From assembly GCF_030680935.1 (NCBI RefSeq), contig NZ_JAUXUP010000027.1:1-64000 (forward strand): DNA of 64,000 nucleotides, written 5' to 3'. Shown piece after piece: positions 26,701 through 36,298 of the stretch (position 1 is its first letter; each line of letters starts with the position of its first letter). Both the position numbers and the translations under genes were made by a program. The stretch comes from Polaromonas sp. GTDB lineage: Bacteria > Pseudomonadota > Gammaproteobacteria > Burkholderiales > Burkholderiaceae_C. The notes below the pieces were generated by a model. The model was not told where the DNA came from. It was given only the letters and a program-made list of their open reading frames with translations, and did no database searches.

Positions 26701-29700
26701 TGCCAGACGTGACAATGCAGGACTTCACAGGCGTCGTTGTACCCGAGCCATCGCCGGTCGATGTGCCGGCTAGCTTCGCAGATTCGGGAGATCGACGAGT
26801 CGCCAAGAGCCGCGGAAATGATGGGCGCATTGAATCCCATATGGACTCTCCCGCGCTGGAAATCGCTCCACTTGCATCCCGGATCAGCCCGGTTTTTCAG
26901 CTCGCCAGCGTAAGTCACGGCGACGCGCTTCGGCTTTCCTTTTTGCAGCAGGAATCCGCGCTTGCTGATGGGCGTCTGAAGTCCAACATCGATGCAGCCT
27001 TCTCCTTGCTTGTCGCGCGACTCAGTGAGGGCGAGTCCCTGATCGCCACCCACTCGTTTTATCCGGAAGGCAGCGGCTGCATGGGCGTTTCGTCCCGCTT
27101 TCATATCGAGCGAGAGGGTGACTCGAGGCCGACGGGTGCCCCACCGGACAAAGCGCCTTCGCTGTTGGCCGACGTCATTACCGACTGGCGAGGCGTGTTT
27201 CGCACTGGACTTGCGCTATTGAGTGAAGAGTATTCGTTTCGGCAATTGGAATCCCTAGACCTGATACCGCAAGCAAACCGGGTTTTTCTGCAGTTCGATT
27301 CATGCAGCGTGACGGATCAATCGAGCATGGGGTTCACCGCTGCCGCGGACCCACCCGTCCAGGTTTCGTTGGCGCTCTGGGCTGCGGTCAGTGGGTCGTC
27401 GCTTTGGCCCGGCACGCTGGAGCGCACCTTCAAGGCCGCCCGGGCTCAGGAAGCGGCGGTCGCTGTCGGGGTCAGGATTTCACGCTTTGCCCTGATCGGT
27501 CAGCAGCGTTCCGCCTTGGAAAAGCTTGATGTGAGCTCGGATTTTCAAGGTCGTATCCACGGCGCTGTCTTGTCTAAGGTGAAGCAAACGTTTGTTGACC
27601 ACGTCGGTGAGTTTTTACGGGTTGAACCCTTCATCGAAGTCACCCTGGATCCGATGCTATCGGGCGCCATTGCGCCCTGGTCTTCCAGGCGTGTGTCGGC
27701 GCTGGTTGACGTCTTTGCCAAGGAGGTCCTGCCACTGCACACGGGCGGTCGCCTTGTGTCCGGCGTTGAGCGGCCCAGATTTTTGCCTTGTACGAATGCC
27801 TCCGTTGGCTTGGACCTGACGACGGCGATGCCGTTCAGCGGGTCGCTGCCGCCGTTGCTTGCCAACCCGGAAGCGTTGCGGGATCTCGATTTTCCTCGCC
27901 ACCATCTGAACAGTGCACTGCGGCTCCCCCAAGACGGCTTGCTGTTGGGAGCCGCGCAAGTTGGGGGCTTTGAGCATGAAGTGCGCCTGCGTCAAGCTGA
28001 TCGCTCGCGCCACGTCTACATGGTAGGCGGCACGGGCGTTGGCAAGACCAAAGCCATTTTCCACATGATCAGGCAGGATATGGATCAGGGCGGAGGACTG
28101 GCTCTAGGCGACCCAGCGGGAGATCTCTTTGAAGAAGTTTTGGAGCACGTGCCAGACCATCGCCTGAAGGACGTGGTCGTCATCGACCCCAGCGATGCCA
28201 GCATGGCCGTCGGACTCAATCCCTTGGACCTTGGCGACAACCCCTCGCCACTGGCGGTCAACCACCTTACTGGGGACCTGCTCGACATATTCGATCACCT
28301 GTACGACATGAAAACTGCAGGAGGACCGGGTTTCGAACAGTTCTTCAGATACACCATGCTTTTGGCTGCCACTGCGCCCTACGAAAGCCCATCCCGTCAA
28401 GACGGATGCCCCAGCTTCTTCACGGTCTTGGCGTTGCTGCGCGACAAGGATTGGCGCGACTGGGTTCTGAGCAAGGCGAGGATGTCGTTCCTCGGAGAAC
28501 ACATGGCCAACGAAGTCGTGGAGTTCTTTAAGGCCGCAGAAGCAACCAGCGGCGAGACGTCTTTTCGGAACTGGGTGCCCTACATCTCCAACAAACTGAC
28601 TCGATTCACCGACAACCCGCTGCTGCGACCGCTCCTGTGCAGCAGACGCCGGACAATAGATTTTCGAAAGATCATGGACGAACAGAAGATCTTGCTGGTC
28701 AACTTGAGCAAGGGCGCCATCGGGGCTCTCGACGCAAAAATGATCGGCATGCTCATTACCAAGGGACTCTTTGGGGCTGCCATGAGCCGATTCGATCTGC
28801 CCAGAGCGCGAAGGGTGCCATTTACGTACTACTGCGATGAATTTCAAGACTACTTAAGCCCTGATATTGGCGCCGTTCTGGACCAGGGCCGGAAGTGGGG
28901 GCTGCAGATGGTGTTGGGGCATCAATCGATAGGGCAACTTCGCACTGGAACCTCACGCGCTACGCTGGACGCGGTCCTCGGCAACGTTCCGACTCGTTTG
29001 ATCTTTCGAACAGGTATAGAAGACGCTGCACTGCTGGAGCAGGCTCTGCAACCTCAGATTAACCGTTTAACCCTATCGCAACTTGCTGACCGCCAAGTTG
29101 CCGCACGTCTGCTGATTGACAACAAGGTGTCGATGCCATTCATTTTCACCACGCAAACGGTGCTTGAAGATCGGTCTCAGGCGGAGCGGGCCCAATCAGC
29201 GGCATCGGCGCGAAAATTCTCCCGTGAAATGTACGGCATTGCAGCCAGGGATTCCATGCTGGCAGGCGCGGCGCCACCGCCAGCTCTGTTGCCTGCGCAG
29301 CTAGTGGACGGGGTTGCTGTAAGCGCAACGACAGTGAATGAAATCAAGCCACTGCAGAGTTTGATGAAAGGGTTCGTCAAGCTGCGCGGAACCCTGACTC
29401 GTGATGAGAGCAGCAAACTCGCTGAGGCCGACAGGGTCGCCCTTGTCACGTGGCTGCATACGGCGCAGCACTCCACATCGTCGTCGCCAGTAAAACCAAT
29501 GGCCAGCCGGCTCTACCGAACCAGCAACCGATCGCTGGTGTTCGTCACCTCGGTGGATGGCAACGGGGCTGCCAAAGCTGTCGTACTTGAAGGTGGACAT
29601 CGGGACGCAGCACTGCTGGGTGAAAGACCGGGTTCATTCTTTGACCTGAAGCCGACTGGTGAATACTGCAGCAAACAGTCATCAAGTCGCCTGCTGGGGA

Positions 29701-30164
29701 TGTCGCTCCAAAAGGAAATACAGGTTCGGGAAGTCAGCGAACTCTGTAGCGCACCACAGCGTGAATGCTCATTCAATTGGTTGCTTGAACAAGAATTGGC
29801 CAACACTCATACCCTTAAGACGGTTGGAGGTAGCTTCTATCAAACACTGGACGGCAGTGTTGTGTACGTGACCTGTAAGCAGGACGCGGACGGCGAATAC
29901 AAGGCCGTTGTTCTATCTGGTGGGCACGGCATTGACCAATTGAGGGGAACTACAGCAACCGACTTCTTCTTTGTGGATTCCTCCGGAACGTACTGCCTTG
30001 CCAGCGAACTCGCCAAAAAGGCAACGCCGACCAAAATCGCCGCCGCAAGTGGAATGTCGCTCGTTCGCCGTCTGGAAGCACCTGCCCTTGATTCACAGCA
30101 AGCTGAGTCCAGCACCGACCTGGCGGCTACGTCGGTGAACGGTGTAGCGAACTCTTCAGACTAG
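26697..30164 (+). CDS. Large HerA/FtsK/VirD4-like ATPase
   Basis: 1155 residues. The first 430 residues are an uncharacterised N-terminal region. The motor domain has Walker A GGTGVGKT (444-451) and Walker B FTYYCDEFQDYL (D714, E715). LGHQSIGQLRTG follows, in the place of the T4SS coupling-protein motif Q-x-x-x-Q-L. DPAGDLFEEVLEH is the DPHGDL-like motif of TraD/VirD4-type proteins. The C-terminal 250 residues carry two related segments (RLYRTSNRSLVFVTSVDG and FYQTLDGSVVYVTCKQDA), a duplicated small domain. Relatives pump DNA or act in defence complexes. No transmembrane helices are visible, unlike classical coupling proteins, so it is likely cytoplasmic. Confidence 0.8.
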   Translation: MMPDVTMQDFTGVVVPEPSPVDVPASFADSGDRRVAKSRGNDGRIESHMDSPALEIAPLASRISPVFQLASVSHGDALRLSFLQQESALADGRLKSNIDAAFSLLVARLSEGESLIATHSFYPEGSGCMGVSSRFHIEREGDSRPTGAPPDKAPSLLADVITDWRGVFRTGLALLSEEYSFRQLESLDLIPQANRVFLQFDSCSVTDQSSMGFTAAADPPVQVSLALWAAVSGSSLWPGTLERTFKAARAQEAAVAVGVRISRFALIGQQRSALEKLDVSSDFQGRIHGAVLSKVKQTFVDHVGEFLRVEPFIEVTLDPMLSGAIAPWSSRRVSALVDVFAKEVLPLHTGGRLVSGVERPRFLPCTNASVGLDLTTAMPFSGSLPPLLANPEALRDLDFPRHHLNSALRLPQDGLLLGAAQVGGFEHEVRLRQADRSRHVYMVGGTGVGKTKAIFHMIRQDMDQGGGLALGDPAGDLFEEVLEHVPDHRLKDVVVIDPSDASMAVGLNPLDLGDNPSPLAVNHLTGDLLDIFDHLYDMKTAGGPGFEQFFRYTMLLAATAPYESPSRQDGCPSFFTVLALLRDKDWRDWVLSKARMSFLGEHMANEVVEFFKAAEATSGETSFRNWVPYISNKLTRFTDNPLLRPLLCSRRRTIDFRKIMDEQKILLVNLSKGAIGALDAKMIGMLITKGLFGAAMSRFDLPRARRVPFTYYCDEFQDYLSPDIGAVLDQGRKWGLQMVLGHQSIGQLRTGTSRATLDAVLGNVPTRLIFRTGIEDAALLEQALQPQINRLTLSQLADRQVAARLLIDNKVSMPFIFTTQTVLEDRSQAERAQSAASARKFSREMYGIAARDSMLAGAAPPPALLPAQLVDGVAVSATTVNEIKPLQSLMKGFVKLRGTLTRDESSKLAEADRVALVTWLHTAQHSTSSSPVKPMASRLYRTSNRSLVFVTSVDGNGAAKAVVLEGGHRDAALLGERPGSFFDLKPTGEYCSKQSSSRLLGMSLQKEIQVREVSELCSAPQRECSFNWLLEQELANTHTLKTVGGSFYQTLDGSVVYVTCKQDADGEYKAVVLSGGHGIDQLRGTTATDFFFVDSSGTYCLASELAKKATPTKIAAASGMSLVRRLEAPALDSQQAESSTDLAATSVNGVANSSD

Positions 30165-30263
30165 GGGCAGCCTGTTCTGACGGCGTATCAGGAGCGTCAG
30201 ATCGACGAGGCAGTTCGAGGATATCGGGAAGACGCCCGAGGGTTTTTCAGGAAAGAAGAATCC

Positions 30264-30500
30264 ATGTCAATTCCACTAGCGCTCGCCTTCGCGATCGTTG
30301 CGTCCTTTGCGCTGCTTTCTCACGCAGGTAACGACGCACCTTCCAGCCTAGCTTTAGGTATGACCCTTGAGCAGGCGCAAGCGGTGGTTCCATCGATGGA
30401 AGAGCTCTTCGATGACCGAAATATCAGCATCAATACAGTCAAAGTGGTGCCCTTAGCTCATGCGCGCCGTTCTCCCGTCGATACGAGTCAGTCCAAATGA
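30264..30500 (+). CDS. Small secreted or membrane-anchored hypothetical protein
   Basis: 78 residues with an N-terminal hydrophobic stretch IPLALAFAIVASFALLSHAG that can act as a signal peptide ending near SHAG. The rest is short and mixed (LGMTLEQAQAVVPSMEELF). AGGAAAG lies before the ATG at 30264. It overlaps the zinc-ribbon gene by four bases, which supports translation. Confidence 0.5.
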   Translation: MSIPLALAFAIVASFALLSHAGNDAPSSLALGMTLEQAQAVVPSMEELFDDRNISINTVKVVPLAHARRSPVDTSQSK

Positions 30501-31660
30501 TTCCAGTTCCTCCCCTTTCAGTCGCCTGCCCTAACTGCGGGCGTTTGCACGAAGACCCTCAGCATGTCATATCTTCCACTTGGGCCACAAGTATCTATTC
30601 TGATCTCGAGCGCGTCGTGCTTTCAAACCGGATGCCGCGGCCAAAGTATGTGCGGTGCCAAGGATGTGGTCGGGTCGGATTGCGCGCGCACTACGTTGTG
30701 TCGCAGAGCGGACATTACCTCGTCCGACCTGCGAAGTGGGTCGAAGCATCCCCTCTACAGGCGGCCGCGGCCCTCGACTCGGCGCAGGCCCCGTTCCTTG
30801 CTGATTCTCGCGAAGCACATGAACTCCGTCTGTGGCTTTGGCGGAAGGAAAACCACCGGATTCGCGCCGGATTCCCTGTAGCGGACCCCCTGCGGCGCGA
30901 GGCAATGCTGGAGGTCCTCCTGACAGAGTGTCGCGCCTTCACCGAGGCGCCGCTGTATCGATGGGTTGCCGGGGGGGTTGAGAGACAAAAGGGATCGGTT
31001 GAAGTGCCCGTGCACCTCTTTCTTGAAGCTGAGATTCACAGACAACGACGCGAGTTCGAACAGGCCGCAAAAAACTTCAAAATGCTTTGCGAGGTGAAGG
31101 GGGACGCTGTGCTCGCATGGTACAGCCGGCAGCAAATGGAGTGGTGTGCGGAGGGCCGCTCCACGCTAGAAGTACTGCAGTCGTATTCCAGGCCTGCGGA
31201 CGAGGTGCCTGTAGACCGAACGCCCATTCGAATCAAGCACAAATTTGTGATTGCGGCAAGTTCGCGGGAAACGCGCGATAGGATCAGCGCTTGGGTCAAT
31301 TTTCCTGACGGGGCGATGACCGTCGAAAATCTGAAAGTACTCTGCGACGCGGCTACGATGTGCGATCCGCTAGCAGGCATCATCGTGTCCGAGGAAGATG
31401 TGTCCACCATCTGGCCCGGGGAGGCAGGGGCAGCCGCGTTCATCGACTCGCTGGTGAAGATCAACAGGTCCGTTTCCTGGCTTGTGGTGGGTGACTTGCC
31501 AAGGGCTCGCGCCCTGGTCACGAACCTGCGCCTGGCAGGCTTCCCTGCAAGCTCAATCGACCGCGAACACCTCAATCATGCGCGTTTCGAAAGCTGGGCC
31601 TTGCATGGCAAGCGCAAAGTCGACCAGCAATGGCGTCGTGCCCAAGGATATTGGGCCTGA
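30497..31660 (+). CDS. Zinc-ribbon protein of unknown function
   Basis: 387 residues, ATG overlapping the previous stop. The first 60 residues hold two CxxC pairs (VACPNCGRLHE and VRCQGCGRVG), a zinc ribbon. A helical middle with LFLEAEIHRQRREFEQAA looks repeat-like. The last 130 residues have alternating strands and helices (DPLAGIIVSEEDVSTI, VSWLVVGDLPRARAL) that could be a Rossmann-like or receiver-like fold lacking a phosphorylation site. No known family is recognised. Confidence 0.65.
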   Translation: MIPVPPLSVACPNCGRLHEDPQHVISSTWATSIYSDLERVVLSNRMPRPKYVRCQGCGRVGLRAHYVVSQSGHYLVRPAKWVEASPLQAAAALDSAQAPFLADSREAHELRLWLWRKENHRIRAGFPVADPLRREAMLEVLLTECRAFTEAPLYRWVAGGVERQKGSVEVPVHLFLEAEIHRQRREFEQAAKNFKMLCEVKGDAVLAWYSRQQMEWCAEGRSTLEVLQSYSRPADEVPVDRTPIRIKHKFVIAASSRETRDRISAWVNFPDGAMTVENLKVLCDAATMCDPLAGIIVSEEDVSTIWPGEAGAAAFIDSLVKINRSVSWLVVGDLPRARALVTNLRLAGFPASSIDREHLNHARFESWALHGKRKVDQQWRRAQGYWA

Positions 31661-31726
31661 TGGCGCCGACAGGACCGGCAATCTCTCTTTGTTTTTCACA
31701 AACCGCCCAACCAACAAAGCCGCCCC

Positions 31727-32188
31727 ATGATCTTCCGTCTGACCGCCGCAGCCGTCATTGAAAAGGAAAGTCGCTTCCTGCTCGTAGAGGAAAGGGCTCA
31801 AGGACGTGTCGTTTTGAATACCCCATCGGGCCGCTGGGAAACTGGCGACCGATCGCTCGCGGATACTGCCATCCGTGAGGCCGCCGAGGAAGCAGGCGTC
31901 ATTTTCGTCCCGGCGTTCTTCCTAGGAAGCTATGTCGCAACGCACACGTCCCTGACAGGCCAGCCTATTTGCACCGTCCGCTTCGCCTTTGGGGGCACCG
32001 TAACCCAGGGTGTGCCAGATGTGGCCCGTGACGCGAGCATTCTGGGATGCCACTGGCTCACGCTTGAGCAGGTGCTGGCCCAGCGCGCGCTTCATCGAAG
32101 CAGCGCGGTCATGCGCTGCATCGAAGATCATATGGCCGGGCGAAACTACTCGCTGGATGCTGTCAAACAAATGGATGACAACAAATGA
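31727..32188 (+). CDS. Nudix hydrolase
   Basis: 153 residues. The Nudix box reads GRWETGDRSLADTAIREAAE followed by EAG, matching G-x5-E/D-x7-RE-x2-EE-x-G with an aspartate in place of the first glutamate. Family members hydrolyse nucleoside diphosphates linked to another group. The N-terminus FRLTAAAVIEKESRFLLVEE is also typical. It lies 66 bp after the zinc-ribbon gene and overlaps the phosphatase gene (ATGA). The substrate is unknown; dinucleotide, modified NTP and sugar-nucleotide are all possible. Confidence 0.88.
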   Translation: MIFRLTAAAVIEKESRFLLVEERAQGRVVLNTPSGRWETGDRSLADTAIREAAEEAGVIFVPAFFLGSYVATHTSLTGQPICTVRFAFGGTVTQGVPDVARDASILGCHWLTLEQVLAQRALHRSSAVMRCIEDHMAGRNYSLDAVKQMDDNK

Positions 32189-32784
32189 AAACTCTGTATC
32201 TCGTTCGTCACGCGGCTTCCCATACCAATGTGGGTTTACATTGGAACGATGGCCCTGCAACGATTCCGCTGACTGCCGAGGGGCACGCCAGAGCGCGAGA
32301 GTTTGCAAGGGCCTGGAGTGTTCGGCCTGACATCCTCGTTGTTTCCTCGTACGTGAGAAGCGTGCAAACCGCACTGCCATTGGCGGAAAAGTTCACTTTG
32401 CCACTGATGACGCATCGCGTTCAGGAATTCACCTATTGGGACTTGAAGTACTCGCAACCGCTGCCCTCCGAGGCGGATCGGCGAAGCCAGGTCGAAGAAT
32501 TCTGGGCGCGGCTCGATCCGCTGGAGAAGGAAGGCGGAAGCAACGCTGAGAGCTTCGTGGATTTCATCGAGCGCTGCATGGCGTTCCGCCTCTGGGTCGA
32601 GCAAACCGATTTTGAATCTTGCATCGTCTTCACTCACGGATACTTCATGCACGCCTACCGGGCACTGATGAACGACATGGTCCTGCCGCCCAAGGAGATG
32701 TTGTCGCACTTACACACCACCCTGGCTGGCACAGCCTACGCGAACCTGGAAGTCGCCAAGTACCAGATCGGAGCTGCGAAGTAG
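32185..32784 (+). CDS. Histidine phosphatase superfamily protein (RHG-type variant)
   Basis: 199 residues. The catalytic opening is LYLVRHAASHTN, where the family usually has RHG; the RHA form is known in functional members. Further family residues are VSSYVRSVQTALPLAE and the second histidine in IVFTHGYFMHAY. Members remove phosphate from sugars, nucleotides or proteins. It overlaps the Nudix gene, so the two probably act in sequence on a nucleotide-derived compound (inference). Confidence 0.85.
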   Translation: MKTLYLVRHAASHTNVGLHWNDGPATIPLTAEGHARAREFARAWSVRPDILVVSSYVRSVQTALPLAEKFTLPLMTHRVQEFTYWDLKYSQPLPSEADRRSQVEEFWARLDPLEKEGGSNAESFVDFIERCMAFRLWVEQTDFESCIVFTHGYFMHAYRALMNDMVLPPKEMLSHLHTTLAGTAYANLEVAKYQIGAAK

Positions 32785-32809
32785 CGTTACTGCGAATCAG
32801 ACCCCTTTC

Positions 32810-33898
32810 ATGAACAACGTCTTTAGTCAAACTTATTCTCCTGTTCGGATCGCCGTGGTCACCAGCGCGGGTGGGTCAGAGCATGCGGTATCAATACGAA
32901 GTGCAGAAAACGTCTGTTCGGCATTGCGATCAAGCTTTCCCGTGGTCCAAACCTTCGCATTCGACACGCACATTCAGTCCCGGCTGACGGCATGGCAGCC
33001 GGACGTCGTTTTCCCTGTTGCACACGGATCCGGCGAAACCGGTGAGCTGCAGCAACTCCTGGAGTCCCTTGACATGGCTTATGTCGGCAGCGACGTGGTA
33101 AGCAGCGTCCTCTGCTGGAACAAGGTTGACGCGAATCGAGCGGTAGCTCAATGGTTCACGCGCGCCACCGAATGGCCGAACGAGTCGGGCCTGTGCGCAG
33201 TCCCTCCTTTTGTGACCCTGCGACAGGGCGATGACATCCGCCGCTGTATCCAGGAGTTTTCCGAAGCCCACTCCAGTACCAGTCTCCTGATTGTCAAACC
33301 GGCAAGAGAGGGCAGCTCGGTGGGAATTTCGTTCTGTGTCATGCCCAACCACAAGTCATTGACCGCCGAGGAAGCAGTCCTCACGATCAACGGCTCGATG
33401 GCAAAGTATCGCCTCGCCCGAATCATCGAGCGCGTCGAACAAGCATTTGCCTACGACGACCTGGTTATTTTGCAAGTCGCCGTCACTGGGGTCGAAATCA
33501 CTGTCGCCGTTCTGGAGGACCCGGAACCGGCGGCCTTGCCCGTGGTGGAGATCGTGACGCCCGCGGGCACCTGGTACGACTACGAGCACAAGTACTCAAC
33601 CGGCGGAAGCGAGCACATCATCCCGGCCCGGCTGCGTGCGGCGTGGCTCGGCTTCGTGCAGACCGCTGCGGTTTCAGTGCATTGCGCGCTGGGCTGTCGT
33701 GACTATTCACGTGTCGATTTCATCGTGGAAGAAGGCGACGCTGAATTAATGTCGCCTCGCCTTTGGTTTTTGGAGTGCAACACGCTGCCGGGCTTCACGG
33801 CAACGTCGCTCTTTCCGGATGCGGCCATGGCAGCCGGCTACGCAATGCCAGAGTTGGTCAAGCGGCTGGTCTTACGTGCTTGGCGGCGACACAGCTAG
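32810..33898 (+). CDS. D-alanine-D-alanine ligase-like ATP-grasp enzyme
   Basis: 362 residues. Motifs of the Ddl group: FPVAHGSGETGELQQLLESL (Ddl has HGxxGE), the following AYVGSDVVSSVLCWNKV, the ATP-binding lysine strand LLIVKPAREGSSVGIS, and the metal site WFLECNTLPGFTATSLFP with YDYEHKYSTGGSEHIIPA. It is complete in length for Ddl (about 310-360 residues). In this accessory setting it may ligate amino acids or dipeptides to a small molecule rather than build peptidoglycan. It follows the phosphatase gene by 25 bp. Confidence 0.85.
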   Translation: MNNVFSQTYSPVRIAVVTSAGGSEHAVSIRSAENVCSALRSSFPVVQTFAFDTHIQSRLTAWQPDVVFPVAHGSGETGELQQLLESLDMAYVGSDVVSSVLCWNKVDANRAVAQWFTRATEWPNESGLCAVPPFVTLRQGDDIRRCIQEFSEAHSSTSLLIVKPAREGSSVGISFCVMPNHKSLTAEEAVLTINGSMAKYRLARIIERVEQAFAYDDLVILQVAVTGVEITVAVLEDPEPAALPVVEIVTPAGTWYDYEHKYSTGGSEHIIPARLRAAWLGFVQTAAVSVHCALGCRDYSRVDFIVEEGDAELMSPRLWFLECNTLPGFTATSLFPDAAMAAGYAMPELVKRLVLRAWRRHS

Positions 33899-33934
33899 TT
33901 CGTTTGCGCCCTATCCAAAGTCAAAGGAGCCTCC

Positions 33935-34384
33935 ATGCCGAATAAACCGACTCTTCAGCCCCGCGTCCTGCTTATAGAGGATAACGCAGACCGTATCGCA
34001 CTCTTTCGGCAATGGCTGTCGGGAACGCCCTATATACCGGTGGAAGTGACATCTGGAGGCCAAGCCATGGGAATGCTCAAATATGGTGCTGAGGGTGTTG
34101 CCGGCATTTGCCTCGACCACGACCTGAACAGCCAGCCACGCACTCTCTCAGACGAATGGGTATCGGGGAGTGACGTGGTTAACCTGATATGCCGAAAAGT
34201 TCCCAAAACGGTACCAATCCTTGTGCACAGCATGAACACAGTCAAGGCACCTGATATGGTGAAGCGACTATCGGGAGCCGGGTTCTCGGTGATGCGCATC
34301 CGTATGGTGATACTGAACCAGGCGAACTTCAGCGATTGGCTCGCTGACGTGTCGATTTCCTGGGAAGACCGGTCTGAGAATTGA
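33935..34384 (+). CDS. cREC-like receiver protein (cyclic-phosphate-processing type)
   Basis: 149 residues, AAAGGAG before the ATG. It has the receiver opening VLLIEDNADRIALFRQWL, but the phosphosite strand reads GICLDHDLNSQ, and LVHSMNTVKAPDMVKRLSGA follows. The DHDL and HS-x-N motifs are those of the cREC family, a receiver derivative associated with processing of cyclic phosphates in RNA. It starts 36 bp after the ATP-grasp gene, ending a Nudix, phosphatase, ligase, cREC series. Confidence 0.65.
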   Translation: MPNKPTLQPRVLLIEDNADRIALFRQWLSGTPYIPVEVTSGGQAMGMLKYGAEGVAGICLDHDLNSQPRTLSDEWVSGSDVVNLICRKVPKTVPILVHSMNTVKAPDMVKRLSGAGFSVMRIRMVILNQANFSDWLADVSISWEDRSEN

Positions 34385-36259
34385 TTGCACACGAGCCGCA
34401 TGTTGTCGCCAATCCAGACCATCTCTGTACATGTTGTACAGAATCACCTGACCGCTGGCGAGAACGACACGGTCTCGTGGATTGCCGTGCAATCCCCTTA
34501 CCGGAGTACTCAGCGTGCAGGGTTGCGCCATATGCCTTCCACGGTCCTTCTCAGACTCCAAGACGGAACTGCATGGTTGCTGTCCACGATCACGATCGAT
34601 CACCCTTGGGACACCAGCAAGGTGAATCAGGCAGCAACGTTGCTAATTGAATTGGGCGATTCATGGTCTTGGGACAGACTGGCCACGCGATTGGCCGACG
34701 ATCTGGAGATCCCAAAGATCTCCGTCGAAAATACCCCGTTGCATAGCGGTGCCGAAGCTCTTTTCAAGTTGAACAAGGTCACTGATTCAATAACTCGGCA
34801 ATGGCTTCAGGATCGGCCTTACGAATCGTGTCTTGTCCGTATCGTTGACGACCGCCAGTCGTTGAATCGTGAGCTGGTTGCGTGCGTGCAAGTCGCTGTT
34901 GGGCAGTTCGTGGCGCAGTTAGATGCAGATGTCGTCGCGCTGCTACGTCCCAGAGGCATAGTTCTAAGTGAATTTAACTACCTAGCAAGGCGCCATCATC
35001 ATCGACTGTATCGCATGCAATTTGCGCAGAACTTGCCCCTACTTTTGAGGGCAGTTGTCGGGCAGGATTCAGACAAGCGATGGTCTGCTGTTCGTTCGGA
35101 AATTGATCTTGGTCAATCCCCCATCAGTTCGATTTCTAAACAGTTTCACGTATCCCCGTCGACCGTCCGATGCCTGAGGCGAGTAAGCCCTTCCGAGGCG
35201 GGACCTGAATGGGAGTCGAAGCCCCACAAGCTGCTCACCGCGCTTGACACCATCGCGCCTGAACATCGTCCTCGAAATGTCCAGCAGTGGCAACTGCTAT
35301 CCCGACAGTACAAGCAATTCACTGATCTGTTTCATGGTTCACCAGCGCACGCCGCACTTGTGGGCGCACGACTGCGGCACGCCATGCGGATCACTGCCAG
35401 GCAAGGTCTCCAATTTCCAGAGGCCGATACAAACGACATTGAATTAATTGAGCGTTTTCGCGATGCATTCAAGCAAATTGTGCTCAACCACTTTGAACTG
35501 GATCGTAGCCACACGGCCGCGGGAATGGAGCGTCGCGGCATTATTGCGATCGGTATTGATCGCTATCTCGGTCGATTGGCCTGGCCGAGGTTGACAGAGC
35601 TGGCGCGCAAGTTCTCGCAAGAGCTTTCCTTCGCAGTCGTCCGCCATCGCGACCTGATTGATTTTATTGACAGCCAACGGTATTGGTGCTTTATCCCCGA
35701 TGGCGAATTCATTGCTCCGAACGGAATGGTTGTGATATGTCTCGAGGACATTGCGGCCTTGAGAAAACATGGTCAAACGATCAACAACTGTCTGGCAGGT
35801 GGACACCGCGCCCAATATCACGAAGCGTGTGCTTCCGGTCGCTCCATGATCGTTGCCGTGCTGGCGCAAGAATCTCGTAGGACGCTTTCAACTGCCGAAT
35901 TTCGCCTTCAAACCGCGATCGCTACGACATCCTCTGGTCATAATCTCAGAGTTTCTCTGAAATTAGTTCAACACACTGGGCGCGGCAACACATCGCCAGG
36001 CTTTGCCGAAACACAGGCAATCTCGGCGCTCGTTTCGGTTTTTGAATCCTCGATATGGCAAGCGCACGCGATCAAAGGTATGCGGGCGATCGCTCAGCGC
36101 GGGCTTGTCGCCGCGTCGGCTGGCACCACCAAACCCATGCTATTCGCAAGCCGTGAAGCGCTTCAGCGCACATTTGGAGAATCTAGAACAGTCCAGGTCT
36201 TTCAGGAAGTAGCTAGTGGAGAAGCACATGGATTGCCCAACAGAATTGAATTGAAGTGA
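34385..36259 (+). CDS. PcfJ-like protein
   Basis: 624 residues from a TTG at 34385; an ATG at 34400 is the alternative start. The C-terminal half has the PcfJ signature: a region rich in aromatic and basic residues, then LRKHGQTINNCLAGGHRAQY, HEACASGRSMIVAVL, and TAEFRLQTAIATT. PcfJ proteins are found on conjugative plasmids and islands with unknown function. The N-terminal 300 residues are not recognised; SISKQFHVSPSTVRCLRR inside them reads like a helix-turn-helix. It follows the cREC gene directly. Confidence 0.65.
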   Translation: MHTSRMLSPIQTISVHVVQNHLTAGENDTVSWIAVQSPYRSTQRAGLRHMPSTVLLRLQDGTAWLLSTITIDHPWDTSKVNQAATLLIELGDSWSWDRLATRLADDLEIPKISVENTPLHSGAEALFKLNKVTDSITRQWLQDRPYESCLVRIVDDRQSLNRELVACVQVAVGQFVAQLDADVVALLRPRGIVLSEFNYLARRHHHRLYRMQFAQNLPLLLRAVVGQDSDKRWSAVRSEIDLGQSPISSISKQFHVSPSTVRCLRRVSPSEAGPEWESKPHKLLTALDTIAPEHRPRNVQQWQLLSRQYKQFTDLFHGSPAHAALVGARLRHAMRITARQGLQFPEADTNDIELIERFRDAFKQIVLNHFELDRSHTAAGMERRGIIAIGIDRYLGRLAWPRLTELARKFSQELSFAVVRHRDLIDFIDSQRYWCFIPDGEFIAPNGMVVICLEDIAALRKHGQTINNCLAGGHRAQYHEACASGRSMIVAVLAQESRRTLSTAEFRLQTAIATTSSGHNLRVSLKLVQHTGRGNTSPGFAETQAISALVSVFESSIWQAHAIKGMRAIAQRGLVAASAGTTKPMLFASREALQRTFGESRTVQVFQEVASGEAHGLPNRIELK

Positions 36260-36298
36260 AGATCCACGGTTACCTAGCCTGCCGCCCAGGAGTACGAC

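Noticed and set aside
26697-30164. Conjugative element reading of the HerA/VirD4-like ATPase
   Set aside because: No relaxase, type IV secretion or transfer-origin features are present in the window, so this ATPase alone does not support conjugation.
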